64,000 nt of DNA, from positions 480,592 to 544,591 of the forward strand of contig JAHEMJ010000014.1 of NCBI GenBank assembly GCA_024643725.1. The letters run 5' to 3'. Source of the stretch: Crocinitomicaceae bacterium (GTDB lineage: Bacteria; Bacteroidota; Bacteroidia; Flavobacteriales_D; Crocinitomicaceae). The notes beneath the pieces are model-generated. The model was not told the DNA's origin and ran no database searches. It saw nothing but the letters and a program-made list of their open reading frames with translations. Position numbers and translations under genes: made by a program. Shown here piece after piece: positions 1 through 8,384 of the stretch (position 1 is the first letter of the stretch; each line of letters begins with the position of its first letter).

Positions 1-583
1 CGTTCAGGTTTCAGATGAATGCCAGACCTTTTACGTAACTTGTGTAGCAGTAGTTCAGGTGGTCAAACCTACGGCTGATTTCTGGGTGATGACACATTAT
101 CCAACCGAAAACCTTAGCACCTCCTTTTTAAATCAATCCCAAAATGCGTGGGCTTACGTTTGGAACTTTGGCGATGGCTCTGCCAATTCCTTTATGGTGA
201 ATCCGACGCATATTTTCACGGATCCAGGCGATTATTTAGTGACACTTGTTGCGACAGATCAAAAAGGGTGTACAGATAGTATCAGTAAGTGGATTCATGT
301 CATTCCTGAGCGATATATCTATATTCCAAATTCCTTCACACCGGATCACGATGGATGTAATGAATTTTTCTATGGCGAATTCACCGGATTAATGAGTGGG
401 CATTTTTACTTGTACGACCGTTGGGGAGAACTCATTTTTGAGTCCACCGACTTAAAGTTCAAATGGGATGGAACCTACAAAGGTGAACCTGTTCAAATTG
501 GCACCTATTCTTGGTACTTTGTGTATGAGATAGGCAAAGGTATTTTCGAGGACCTAACCGGACACGTAAATGTCATTCGCTAA
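1..583 (+). CDS. PKD-domain protein with T9SS type B (gliding-motility-associated) C-terminal domain, 5' end cut
   Basis: The reading frame is open from the window edge (codons in phase from base 2), so the GTG at 59 is not a real start and this is the 3' end of a larger gene. What is visible is one PKD domain (WNFGDG motif, then the DPGDYLVTLVATD strand) followed by an ~85-residue C-terminal domain with the IYIPNSFTPDHDG start, a YDRWGELIF strand and the final NVIR. That C-terminal layout is the type B sorting signal of T9SS cargo (CHU_C/TIGR04131 type), so the protein is probably exported through the outer membrane and held at the surface or released. Its stop overlaps the stop of the convergent minus-strand gene by 4 nt. 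The ligand or substrate cannot be inferred from this fragment. Confidence 0.9.
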   Translation, partial: VQVSDECQTFYVTCVAVVQVVKPTADFWVMTHYPTENLSTSFLNQSQNAWAYVWNFGDGSANSFMVNPTHIFTDPGDYLVTLVATDQKGCTDSISKWIHVIPERYIYIPNSFTPDHDGCNEFFYGEFTGLMSGHFYLYDRWGELIFESTDLKFKWDGTYKGEPVQIGTYSWYFVYEIGKGIFEDLTGHVNVIR

Positions 584-2565
584 AGGCTATTGATCAGCTG
601 ATCTGAAACTGGATAGTTCAGCGCTTTAGCTTTCAATAAATAACTTTTCGCCTTGTCGTTTGCGCCAATTTGTTGTTGGGCAATGCCAGCGTTATACCAT
701 GCATATGGATCGTTTGGATTCAAGGTCACTGCCTTTTCCAAAATCGTTGCACCTAGTTGATATTTAGCTTGATTCACATAAGCCGTTCCCAAATAAAAAT
801 AAGATTCCCAGCGCTGTGGAGCGATTTTTTTCAGTTGCTCGCTATACTTGATACAATCCTCATACATTTTACCATTCAGGGTAGCTGCGCATAAATTCAC
901 TAGCGCATTTAGATCGTTTGGCTTCATTTTCAATGCGGTAATAAAGTCACTTGTAGCTTGCTTGAAATTCGACATCTTTACAAAAGTGATTCCTCGATTT
1001 AAATGGACGTCAAACGAATTTGGATTTCGCTCTAAGGCTAGATTGTACATAAATAAGGATGAATCATATTGGTTCATCAGTGCATACATGTTTCCAACAT
1101 TCGAATAAATGAGTGGATCTTTTACACGAGCCTTTACGAGCACACTATAATCGCGCATGGCAGCTACGGAATCGCCATGTTCTCGGTAGTAATTCCCTCG
1201 GTTTTTATAGGCGACTTCAGCACCGGTTTGAAGCACCTTTACTTTTTCTCCGTTTTCCGTTAATTTAAATGGATATTTTTCAATGACATCGGTCCAAAGT
1301 GTGGCGGAATTCGTCCAAACTTTTGTCCGTTCATACGCCTGGTTCATTAATAGGATGGAATAAACCAAAAGCACACCTGAAATCACATATGGATAACGGT
1401 TTTTCAGTGACCATTTATCGAGAAAATACAACACAAGAAAAGCACTTCCGATATAAGGAATGTAGGTATAGCGATCCGCTGTAATAGCAGCGCCGACGCT
1501 AATAAATTGCAAAACCAGGGCAACCATGAGGGTAAAGAATCCGAGAGAGAACAAAGTGACTTTGAAGGATTCTTTGTTTTTCTTCCATGTCCAAAACAGC
1601 AGTCCAAGTGCAAATAGTACTATAGCAAATGGCGCTATTTGAAAATAAACGGGCAATTCATCCAGCTTGTCCAAATTCGGATAGGGATAAAAAGCAGACA
1701 ATCCGTAAGGAACAAAAAACTTGATCCAATACATGCAAAATCCGTAAGAAGCAAACATGATGCGCTGCCATGTAGTAAAGAAGTCAAAATCGGTGATGGC
1801 TCCTTTGGATTGAATTTCTAAGGCATTTAATCCAAACCAAATAGCAATGACTAGGAAAGGAATTTTTTCTACGATGGTTTTCCAGGTGAATGTTCTTCCT
1901 TTTAGCAGATCGAGTAAGATTAAGACAAACGGCATTGGAACGGCCATCGCTTTGGAGAAACACGATCCAACGAAAAGCAGGAGGCAAAGGATCAACCAGC
2001 TGTAATTTCCCAAACGAATATAACGCATATAACTGAGCAGTGCTAAGAGGAAAAAGAAGGTATACAAAACATCTTTGCGTTCCGAAATCCAGGCGACGCT
2101 TTCCACATGCATGGGATGAATGGCAAACAAGAGTGCGCCAAAAAAGGAAATAAATAAAGAGCCATTGGCAAGGGAAAACAGTAAAATGAAAACCAAAAGA
2201 GCGTTCAGGCAGTGTAAGAACAAGTTCGTTTTGAAATAGGCCTGAATGTCCAACTCTGCCGAGTCATAGTTTTTTGCCAAGGTCCACATGGTAATTGGAT
2301 GGTAATTCAACATCACTTCCGTACTTGGTTTCCAAAGCAATGCGGAACTATCGGCGTCTTGTGTTTTAATCAATGGCTGATTCACCACATATCCGGGGTC
2401 ATCCCAATTGGTAAACTCTTTTTCATCAGAAAAACCAGGCGCATAGGTGAGGTAACTAAGGATTACAATCCCTAACATCAACAGCCAATGTGTGGATTTA
2501 CCAAACCACGTTGGATTTGCTGGAATGACGGAATCTTGGGTTAATTTCTTTTCTTTGGATCCCAT
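580..2565 (-). CDS. TMTC-like multi-pass membrane glycosyltransferase with C-terminal TPR repeats
   Basis: A 661-residue protein. A short cytoplasmic N-terminus leads into about ten hydrophobic segments up to residue ~410, then a soluble half with about five TPR units (residues ~450-650). The first long loop carries an acidic NWDDPGYV motif, and a later one reads HPMHVESVAWISERKDVL; both are typical of the GT-C type TMTC/PMT-like family, which in eukaryotes O-mannosylates proteins on the luminal side. By analogy this enzyme may transfer a lipid-linked sugar to exported proteins at the outer face of the inner membrane; that role is inference. It lies 13 nt downstream of the OmpA lipoprotein gene on the same strand, so the two are probably co-transcribed. 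Donor and acceptor are unknown. Confidence 0.75.
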   Translation of the reverse strand: MGSKEKKLTQDSVIPANPTWFGKSTHWLLMLGIVILSYLTYAPGFSDEKEFTNWDDPGYVVNQPLIKTQDADSSALLWKPSTEVMLNYHPITMWTLAKNYDSAELDIQAYFKTNLFLHCLNALLVFILLFSLANGSLFISFFGALLFAIHPMHVESVAWISERKDVLYTFFFLLALLSYMRYIRLGNYSWLILCLLLFVGSCFSKAMAVPMPFVLILLDLLKGRTFTWKTIVEKIPFLVIAIWFGLNALEIQSKGAITDFDFFTTWQRIMFASYGFCMYWIKFFVPYGLSAFYPYPNLDKLDELPVYFQIAPFAIVLFALGLLFWTWKKNKESFKVTLFSLGFFTLMVALVLQFISVGAAITADRYTYIPYIGSAFLVLYFLDKWSLKNRYPYVISGVLLVYSILLMNQAYERTKVWTNSATLWTDVIEKYPFKLTENGEKVKVLQTGAEVAYKNRGNYYREHGDSVAAMRDYSVLVKARVKDPLIYSNVGNMYALMNQYDSSLFMYNLALERNPNSFDVHLNRGITFVKMSNFKQATSDFITALKMKPNDLNALVNLCAATLNGKMYEDCIKYSEQLKKIAPQRWESYFYLGTAYVNQAKYQLGATILEKAVTLNPNDPYAWYNAGIAQQQIGANDKAKSYLLKAKALNYPVSDQLINSL

Positions 2566-2578
2566 AAAGCAAGATGAA

Positions 2579-3553
2579 TTAGTCGTTTGAGATAATCTCG
2601 AATAGTTCGTTCAAGTTCGGAGAAATGATGACTTCGATGCGGCGATTTTTTGCTTTATCGTTCACATCGACCGGATGAAATTCCCCGCGTCCGGCTGCCA
2701 TGACTTGTGCAGGAGACATGGTAGAATTTGCCAATAAGATCTCAACTACGGAAGTCGCACGCAATACTGAAAGCTCCCAATTATTTTTTGGTGAATTTGG
2801 ACTAGATAATTTATCAGTATCTGTGTGTCCTTCCACCACAATTTCCAAGTCTTTTTCGCTTTCAAGTACTTGCCCCAATTGAATTAATGCATCTCTTCCT
2901 TCTGGTTCTACGAAGGTGGAACCTGATTTAAACAACAATTTCGCTTCCAGACTGACATAGATTTTACCGTTCTTTTGAACTACAGTTAATCCTTTGTTTT
3001 CAAAACCACGAAGTGCATTCGCTACTTTTGCTTTCAACAATTGAATTCCCGCATCTTTTTTGCGAATGGCTTCTTCCAATTCATTCACGCGTTTTTCTCT
3101 CTCCTCTAGCAGTTTCTGTTTTGCTTTTAACTCTTCGTCCAATTTCAGTAACGCATCTGCTTTGTGTTGAAGTTCTTTATTGGTGTTCTCCAATTCCGCT
3201 TGAAGTTCAGCTGTTTCTTTCGCGCTGAGATTTTTCATTTTGTTGAATGAACTTTCCAAGGATTCATGTTGGGATTGAAGTTGGTCATAATCGCGTTGCA
3301 ACAAACGCATGGCATTTCCAGCTGCTGATGTATCTTGTTTTAATTTATTGACATCACGCGACGCAAGGTCATATTTCGACTGTAAATCCTTTGAAAGCGA
3401 TTCAAAGTCACTAGCGCTTTTTTTGTATTTCGCTAATTCTTCCGAACACACTTTTTCGCGTGCCTCCAGTTCTTTGTATTTCTTCGGTGCTACACAAGCA
3501 CTCATGCCTAGTACAAATAGAATTCCGGTAAAAAGAAGGGTTCGTTTTTTCAT
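2579..3553 (-). CDS. OmpA-family lipoprotein with long coiled coil
   Basis: A 324-residue protein. It starts with a lipoprotein signal peptide (LGMSAC, Cys20), followed by a highly charged, probably coiled-coil region (about residues 25-180, rich in Lys, Glu and Leu) and a C-terminal OmpA-like peptidoglycan-binding domain (about 195-320) with the VEGHTDTD motif and the NRRIEVIISP end. Proteins of this type sit in the outer membrane and tether it to peptidoglycan. The coiled coil could span part of the periplasm. It is the first gene of a two-gene minus-strand unit with the TMTC-like protein. The upstream region has GAAATTTG, one base off a -7 box, so the promoter is uncertain. Confidence 0.88.
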   Translation of the reverse strand: MKKRTLLFTGILFVLGMSACVAPKKYKELEAREKVCSEELAKYKKSASDFESLSKDLQSKYDLASRDVNKLKQDTSAAGNAMRLLQRDYDQLQSQHESLESSFNKMKNLSAKETAELQAELENTNKELQHKADALLKLDEELKAKQKLLEEREKRVNELEEAIRKKDAGIQLLKAKVANALRGFENKGLTVVQKNGKIYVSLEAKLLFKSGSTFVEPEGRDALIQLGQVLESEKDLEIVVEGHTDTDKLSSPNSPKNNWELSVLRATSVVEILLANSTMSPAQVMAAGRGEFHPVDVNDKAKNRRIEVIISPNLNELFEIISND

Positions 3554-3690
3554 AATAAATCGATTTGATACAAATTTCGAAAAGATCGAGGTTCATTTTG
3601 CTTTGGGTAGAACTACTTTTAAACAATGAAAATTTCATAATTGATGTTCGATGGATGGAAACTAGATTCGATGAGGTAACATGGTTTTTG

Positions 3691-3698
3691 TAACTTTG
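3691..3698 (+). promoter_or_regulatory. -7 promoter box of the HEAT-like/yicC unit
   Basis: TAACTTTG matches the Bacteroidota -7 consensus TAnnTTTG and ends 14 nt before the ATG at 3713, giving a very short leader. No clear -33 TTG lies at the usual 19-nt distance. Confidence 0.6.
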
Positions 3699-3712
3699 CC
3701 TAAAATTCTAGG

Positions 3713-4270
3713 ATGCAACAAAAAAAAGTGAAGCTTTCCGAGGCCATTAAGCAGTTTCAAAATGGATCTCCAACCGACGCACTCGCGGCATTAAAAGTGT
3801 TCGAACAGCATGGCGACATTTCCATTTTACCGATTGTTTTCAATCAGTTGCGGTCTTGTGATCTGGCATTAGAGAAGGCGATTCTTGGATTTTTAGCAGA
3901 CATTCAAAAACCAGAATCAGTTCAGGTCATGATTGATTTTTTAGGTGAAGAGAAAGATGCTGTTCTGCGACAAAAATTACTCACGACTATTTGGAATTCA
4001 AAGTTGTCTTACGATAATCACTTGCCTTTCTTTGTCATGTTGGCATCAACGGGAGATTTTATGCAAGCGTTAGAATGCTTAACCATCATTGAAAATATGC
4101 AGGGTCCATTTGAGGAACATGAATTATTGGAAGCTCAATTGCTTTTGAAAGAATACGTCGAAGAAGCGAAATCCGAAGACGAGCAAAAGCGTCAAATCAT
4201 GAGTGAAATCGCTTGGTTCATTAAAGAACAAAACGACGGTATCGATGCTGATTTATTGATTGAAGATTAG
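3713..4270 (+). CDS. HEAT-repeat-like protein of unknown function
   Basis: A 185-residue soluble acidic protein without signal peptide or membrane segment. It reads as amphipathic helical pairs (for example DISILPIVFNQLRSCDLALE and SVQVMIDFLGEEKDAVLRQ), the look of HEAT-type repeats that act as protein-binding scaffolds. I do not recognise a named family. It is the first gene of a run with yicC, gmk and nadD: yicC begins 37 nt after its stop but has its own -7 box inside that gap. The function is unknown; location suggests a housekeeping role. Confidence 0.75.
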   Translation: MQQKKVKLSEAIKQFQNGSPTDALAALKVFEQHGDISILPIVFNQLRSCDLALEKAILGFLADIQKPESVQVMIDFLGEEKDAVLRQKLLTTIWNSKLSYDNHLPFFVMLASTGDFMQALECLTIIENMQGPFEEHELLEAQLLLKEYVEEAKSEDEQKRQIMSEIAWFIKEQNDGIDADLLIED

Positions 4271-4285
4271 TTCAAGTCAATTCCC

Positions 4286-4293
4286 TAACTTTG
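4286..4293 (+). promoter_or_regulatory. -7 promoter box of yicC
   Basis: TAACTTTG ends 14 nt before the ATG at 4308. The identical 14-nt spacing is seen for the preceding gene. It supports starting yicC at 4308 instead of the longer frame, which opens upstream of the box. Confidence 0.6.
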
Positions 4294-4307
4294 TAAAAAC
4301 AAGCACT

Positions 4308-5174
4308 ATGTTGCAATCAATGACTGGCTTTGGAAAAAGCAATGGAATTTTCCAATCAAAAAAAGTATCCGTAGAAGTACGATCCCTAAATAGCAAAGGC
4401 TTGGATTTAAATCTTAGAATCCCTTCCGTATACCGCGAATTAGAATCTGACATCCGAAAATTAGTGGGTGAACAACTGGATCGTGGTAAAATTGATTTGG
4501 GCATCTACGTGGAAAGCCAAGGTGATGTGTCAAATGGATTAATCAACGTTGAATTGGCAACAACCTACTATCATGAGTTAAAAAGACTCAATGAATCTTG
4601 GTCTGAAGCTCCAGTCGATTATATGTCCTTGGTATTGCGCATGCCGGAGGTTTTAAATCAACAAGTTCCTGAAATTGGCGATGATGAAAAAGCGTTTATT
4701 ATGGAACTTTGCATCAATGCCTGTGAGAAATTAACGCAATTCCGCGAACAAGAGGGACGTGCATTGCAAGTAGATTTTACCGAAAAAATAGCATCCATAC
4801 GTCAGGGAATTCAAGAGATTATCGTTTTTGAACCTGAGCGTATTCAAATCATTCGCGAGCGCATTTCCAAAGCATTAAGCGACTTATCTGATGTCCGAAT
4901 TGATGAAAACCGCTTGGAACAAGAAATGATTTTTTACTTAGAGAAGTTAGATGTATCCGAAGAAAAAATGCGTTTAACGAACCACCTCGATTATTTTCTG
5001 AAAACGATGATGATTCCACGAAATGGTAAAAAACTTGGATTTATTTGTCAGGAAATGGGAAGAGAAATCAATACCTTAGGCAGTAAATGCAATCATTCGG
5101 AAATTCAAAAAAGAGTGGTGGACATGAAGGATAATCTAGAGAAAATGAAAGAGCAAGTTCTTAATACCTTGTAA
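4308..5174 (+). CDS. yicC: YicC family endoribonuclease
   Basis: A 288-residue protein. I chose the ATG at 4308 because the product then begins MLQSMTGFGKS, the family's conserved N-terminus, and because a -7 box sits just upstream; the frame extends to 4260 but those residues are unrelated to the family. The N-terminal YicC-like domain (about 1-155) and the C-terminal DUF1732 domain with the HLDYF and GKKLGFICQEMGREINT motifs are both intact. Members of this family are endoribonucleases involved in RNA turnover. The gene precedes gmk by 10 nt, a common pairing in bacteria, and is probably in one transcript with gmk and nadD. Confidence 0.93.
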   Translation: MLQSMTGFGKSNGIFQSKKVSVEVRSLNSKGLDLNLRIPSVYRELESDIRKLVGEQLDRGKIDLGIYVESQGDVSNGLINVELATTYYHELKRLNESWSEAPVDYMSLVLRMPEVLNQQVPEIGDDEKAFIMELCINACEKLTQFREQEGRALQVDFTEKIASIRQGIQEIIVFEPERIQIIRERISKALSDLSDVRIDENRLEQEMIFYLEKLDVSEEKMRLTNHLDYFLKTMMIPRNGKKLGFICQEMGREINTLGSKCNHSEIQKRVVDMKDNLEKMKEQVLNTL

Positions 5175-5184
5175 ATTTCTATCC

Positions 5185-5751
5185 ATGAACGAAAAGTGCA
5201 TCATCATATCAGCGCCTTCGGGAGCAGGAAAAACAACCATTGTTCGCGCCATCTTGCAGGACTTACCCCAACTCGCTTTTTCCATTTCAGCTTGTTCTAG
5301 AGAACCGCGAGGACAGGAAATGAATGGCATCGATTATTACTTTTTAGGCAAGGAAGGATTTGAGCAAAAGATCGCAGAAGAGGCATTTTTGGAATGGGAG
5401 GAAGTGTATGAGGGAATGTACTATGGGACGTTAAAGTCTGAACTCACAAGAATTTGGAGCCAAAATCAAGTCGTTATTTTTGATGTCGATGTTGTTGGAG
5501 GATTGAATTTAAAGAAAATTATGGGTGAAAAAGCCTTGAGTATTTTTGTCAAACCGCCTTCAATGGAAGAACTCGAAAGAAGGCTTGTGTCCAGAAATAC
5601 GGACAGTGAAGAGAAAATCGCAATGAGATTGGCAAAGGCATCCTTCGAAATCGACCAAGCGAGTGGATTTGATTTGGTCATTGTCAACGACGAGTTGCAT
5701 GAAGCAATTTCTCGTGTGAAACAACACATTTTAACGTTCATTGAATCATGA
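5185..5751 (+). CDS. gmk: guanylate kinase
   Basis: A 188-residue enzyme that phosphorylates GMP to GDP with ATP in the cytoplasm. The P-loop APSGAGKT is at residues 10-17, followed by the GMP-binding SREPRGQEMNGIDYYF segment. Length is normal for bacterial Gmk. It lies 10 nt after yicC and overlaps nadD by 4 nt (ATGA), so translation of the two is probably coupled. Confidence 0.96.
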   Translation: MNEKCIIISAPSGAGKTTIVRAILQDLPQLAFSISACSREPRGQEMNGIDYYFLGKEGFEQKIAEEAFLEWEEVYEGMYYGTLKSELTRIWSQNQVVIFDVDVVGGLNLKKIMGEKALSIFVKPPSMEELERRLVSRNTDSEEKIAMRLAKASFEIDQASGFDLVIVNDELHEAISRVKQHILTFIES

Positions 5752-6362
5752 ATATAGGGTTGTACTTCGGGACATTTAATCCCATACACGTCGGACATTT
5801 AATCATTGCAAATTACATGGCAGACCACACAGACTTAGACCAAGTTTGGATGGTTGTGACACCGCAAAACCCACTGAAGGACAAATCCACGCTTTTAAAG
5901 GATGCACATCGCTTAAACATTGTGCGAGAAGCCATAGAGGACAATGACAAATTGCGCGCTTCTGATATTGAGTTTCATTTGCAAAAACCAAACTATACCA
6001 TTTCAACCTTGACACATCTTCAAGAGAAATACCCACAACATACCTTTTCCTTAATTATGGGAGAAGACAACCTACGCACCTTTCACAAATGGTATAACCA
6101 TGAAGTGATTTTAGCAAATCACATGATTTATGTGTATCCGCGTGTACTCACAAGCTCTGAAGAAGCCGAGGTGATTGCGCAAAAAGGAACGATGGATCAT
6201 CCATATCGAAACTCGGAAAAAGTAATCTTTTGTGACGATGCGCCAATTATGAAAGTTTCTGCGAGCTTCATTCGTCAATCCATAAAAGAAGGAAAAGACG
6301 TCAGGTATTTATTGACAGAACCTGTCTATAAATACATCATGGACATGCATTTTTACAAATAA
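5748..6362 (+). CDS. nadD: nicotinate-nucleotide adenylyltransferase
   Basis: A 204-residue nucleotidyltransferase making nicotinic acid adenine dinucleotide from NaMN and ATP in NAD synthesis. The N-terminal GTFNPIHVGH signature (residues 8-17) and the C-terminal SASFIRQSIKEG motif (an ISxxxIR variant) are present. It starts inside the gmk stop (ATGA overlap) and ends on a strong intrinsic terminator. nadC, for an earlier step of the same pathway, lies at 55638, about 49 kb away. Confidence 0.95.
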   Translation: MNIGLYFGTFNPIHVGHLIIANYMADHTDLDQVWMVVTPQNPLKDKSTLLKDAHRLNIVREAIEDNDKLRASDIEFHLQKPNYTISTLTHLQEKYPQHTFSLIMGEDNLRTFHKWYNHEVILANHMIYVYPRVLTSSEEAEVIAQKGTMDHPYRNSEKVIFCDDAPIMKVSASFIRQSIKEGKDVRYLLTEPVYKYIMDMHFYK

Positions 6363-6393
6363 AAAAGGGGGCTTCAACGAAGCCCCCTTTTTT
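6361..6393. terminator. bidirectional intrinsic terminator between nadD and the convergent T9SS cargo gene
   Basis: A 15-bp perfect stem with a GGGGGCTTC core, an A-tract on the left arm and a T-tract on the right, around a 3-nt loop. It works in principle on both strands, ending the nadD transcript and the minus-strand transcript that stops at 6414. It overlaps the nadD stop codon by 2 nt. Confidence 0.92.
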
Positions 6394-6413
6394 ATTATTG
6401 TTTGAGAATGAAA

Positions 6414-7169
6414 TTAGTTTTTCATAAATTTCACCGTTTCTACACCATTAGCATGAGAAACATGGATGAAATAAATGCCTGCATTCAATCCGTTTAAATC
6501 AAAAGTTAAATTCGTATTGGCAGATACTGTTCTACGCTCAATCGTTTTACCTTCAACATTCGTCAAAACGATTTCTGATGCGTTCATTGCAGAAGTAATG
6601 CCATTTACTGTAATACTTGAATTTGCCGGATTTGGACTCACTGAAATTGGATTGATAATGCCTTCAATTACTCCAGCAGAACCAACGATGATTTTGTATC
6701 CAGGGAATGAAACAGACTGCGTAACTGGAGTTGGAGGTAATCCTGGGAAAAGCGTTACCAAAACAGTTGCAGTAACATCAATGGTGATTGGATACGTTCC
6801 CGCAGTTGCCGTTGTTCCGTAAATGTTTGCACATCCATTAGCACCACCTGCGTAAGTACAACTGGTAATGTTACATCCATAATTGTATCCTGAAGGAAGT
6901 CCTGTTAGACCCGTTACCGTAAATCCTTGGATTGGTGAACCGACAAATTGTCCAGTAGCATCTAATTCAGCAGTTACCGTTGCTGGAACTTTAAAATTTA
7001 CATCCGTTGAATAAGCAACGTTCACAAGTGCTGGAGGTAGATTTTGTGTCGTATCTGGCCAAACACCGTAAGTTGAATCGACGTAGTTTGCTCCTGGTGT
7101 ACACGATTGTGCCCAAGATGCAGCAGTCAACAAGAAAGTTGAAAGCGATAGAATCAAAAGTTTTTTCAT
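6414..7169 (-). CDS. small secreted protein with T9SS type A sorting domain
   Basis: A 251-residue protein. The start is set at 7169, where the product begins with a signal peptide (MKKLLILSLSTFLLTAASWA, cleavage before Gln); the frame is open 51 nt further but those residues lack signal character. The middle is a Cys-containing beta-rich region resembling Ig-like or cadherin-like modules. The last ~75 residues form a type A sorting domain: SVSPNPANSSITV, then LNAGIYFIHVSHANG and VKFMKN. The protein is therefore probably exported by the T9SS. No enzymatic motif is visible. Confidence 0.85.
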   Translation of the reverse strand: MKKLLILSLSTFLLTAASWAQSCTPGANYVDSTYGVWPDTTQNLPPALVNVAYSTDVNFKVPATVTAELDATGQFVGSPIQGFTVTGLTGLPSGYNYGCNITSCTYAGGANGCANIYGTTATAGTYPITIDVTATVLVTLFPGLPPTPVTQSVSFPGYKIIVGSAGVIEGIINPISVSPNPANSSITVNGITSAMNASEIVLTNVEGKTIERRTVSANTNLTFDLNGLNAGIYFIHVSHANGVETVKFMKN

Positions 7170-7190
7170 AGTTCTGTTAATTAATTGGTT

Positions 7191-7198
7191 CAAATATA
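7191..7198 (-). promoter_or_regulatory. -7 promoter box of the T9SS cargo gene at 6414-7169
   Basis: Minus-strand TATATTTG, ending 21 nt before the ATG at 7169. A -33 TTG at the expected spacing is absent. Confidence 0.5.
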
Positions 7199-7278
7199 AG
7201 CTTTTTGCAATTAACTTCATAAAACGAAGGAATATGCGATTATTGTATGTGGATGGGGAAGTATCTAGTCAAGTTTTT

Positions 7279-7286
7279 TAATTTTG
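7279..7286 (+). promoter_or_regulatory. -7 promoter box 4 nt before the DUF4286 gene
   Basis: TAATTTTG followed by TAGT and the ATG at 7291. With the usual start of transcription 4-7 nt after the box, the mRNA would have no leader. Confidence 0.6.
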
Positions 7287-7290
7287 TAGT

Positions 7291-7605
7291 ATGGTATTAT
7301 ATAATGTAACAGTTAGCATTGATCGTGAAATCGAAACAGAATGGCTAGAATGGATGCGGAAAACTCACATTCCTCAAGTGATGGAGACGGGTTGTTTTCA
7401 GGAGTGTCGCATTTCAAGAATTCAAGGAGAAGAAGATGGCGGGTCAGCTTATTCCTTTTTGTATCTTGCTCCAAATCAAGCAAAAATGGATGAATACCAA
7501 GAGAAACATGCACCCTTTTTACAACAGGACCATGCACAACGTTACGGTGGGAAATTTGCCGCTTTCAGAACCTTACTAACGGTCATTGAAGAATTCAAAA
7601 GATGA
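7291..7605 (+). CDS. DUF4286 family protein
   Basis: A 104-residue protein matching the small DUF4286 family of Bacteroidota: MVLYNVTVSIDREIE, then WLEWMRKTHIPQVMETGCF and a C-terminal YGGKFAAFRTLLTVIEEF. The family has a ferredoxin-like alpha/beta fold related to antibiotic-biosynthesis-type monooxygenases, but no activity is established. It overlaps rsmA by 4 nt (ATGA), so it is translationally coupled to the rRNA methyltransferase. It appears to be transcribed from a promoter that would give a leaderless mRNA. Confidence 0.85.
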   Translation: MVLYNVTVSIDREIETEWLEWMRKTHIPQVMETGCFQECRISRIQGEEDGGSAYSFLYLAPNQAKMDEYQEKHAPFLQQDHAQRYGGKFAAFRTLLTVIEEFKR

Positions 7606-8384
7606 ACGTTAAACCAAAAAAACACCTCGGACAACATTTCTTGAAGGACCTTGAAACGTGTGAGAAAATTGCCAAACAAGTTAATTTTCATCGCGGATGT
7701 AAGCGTGTATTAGAAATCGGACCAGGAATGGGTGCCTTGACGGATTTCTTAAAATCACATGATGGCATTGAATTGTATTTAGTGGATATCGATGCTGAAT
7801 CCATTGAATACCTTCATCAAAAATATCCCTTAATGGGAGACCGGATCATTTATGCAGATTTTTTACGTCAGGACTTGAAAGAGATTATGGGAGAGGAACC
7901 CTTTATTGTTGCTGGGAATTTTCCATACAATATCTCTTCTCAAATCCTCTTTAAATGTTTGGAATACCGGAATCAGATTCCTGAAATTATGGGCATGTTC
8001 CAGCGTGAGGTAGCGGTGCGCATCGCTGAAAAACCAGGATCGAAAGAATATGGAATCCTCAGTGTTTTTATGCAAGCATTTTATGATATAACCTATTGCT
8101 TCACGGTGGATGAGCATGTATTTATCCCCCCTCCAAAAGTTAAATCAGGGGTGATTCGTTGTGTGCGAAATGAACGACAATCTTTACCGTGCAATGAGGC
8201 TATGTTCATGCGCGTTGTAAAGACCGCTTTTCAACAGCGAAGAAAAACCTTGCGAAATTCAATTAAATCCTTGACCCAAGACGCGCAACTTCCAGAGAAG
8301 TTTGTCACGCAAAGACCCGAGCGATTGAGTGTAGATGATTTTATTGAATTGACCTTGTTTATTGAAGGATTAGGGAGTAAATAA
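7602..8384 (+). CDS. rsmA: 16S rRNA (adenine1518-N6/adenine1519-N6)-dimethyltransferase
   Basis: A 260-residue KsgA/RsmA enzyme that dimethylates two adjacent adenines in the 3'-terminal hairpin of 16S rRNA late in 30S assembly, using SAM. Visible motifs: KKHLGQHFLKD at the N-terminus, the SAM-binding LEIGPGMGALT, and the catalytic NFPYNIS (NLPY in most relatives). The C-terminal helical domain includes FQQRRKTLRNSI. It is coupled to the upstream DUF4286 gene. Its last 15 nt overlap the convergent MORN-repeat gene. Confidence 0.96.
   Translation: MNVKPKKHLGQHFLKDLETCEKIAKQVNFHRGCKRVLEIGPGMGALTDFLKSHDGIELYLVDIDAESIEYLHQKYPLMGDRIIYADFLRQDLKEIMGEEPFIVAGNFPYNISSQILFKCLEYRNQIPEIMGMFQREVAVRIAEKPGSKEYGILSVFMQAFYDITYCFTVDEHVFIPPPKVKSGVIRCVRNERQSLPCNEAMFMRVVKTAFQQRRKTLRNSIKSLTQDAQLPEKFVTQRPERLSVDDFIELTLFIEGLGSK

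Noticed and set aside
59..583. GTG at 59 as the start of a complete short gene
   Set aside because: The frame stays open to the window edge and the product lacks a signal peptide, so the gene is cut at its 5' end.
848..1821. Several open frames on the plus strand opposite the TMTC-like gene
   Set aside because: They are short, have no promoter boxes, and run antisense to a well-supported gene; treated as shadows.
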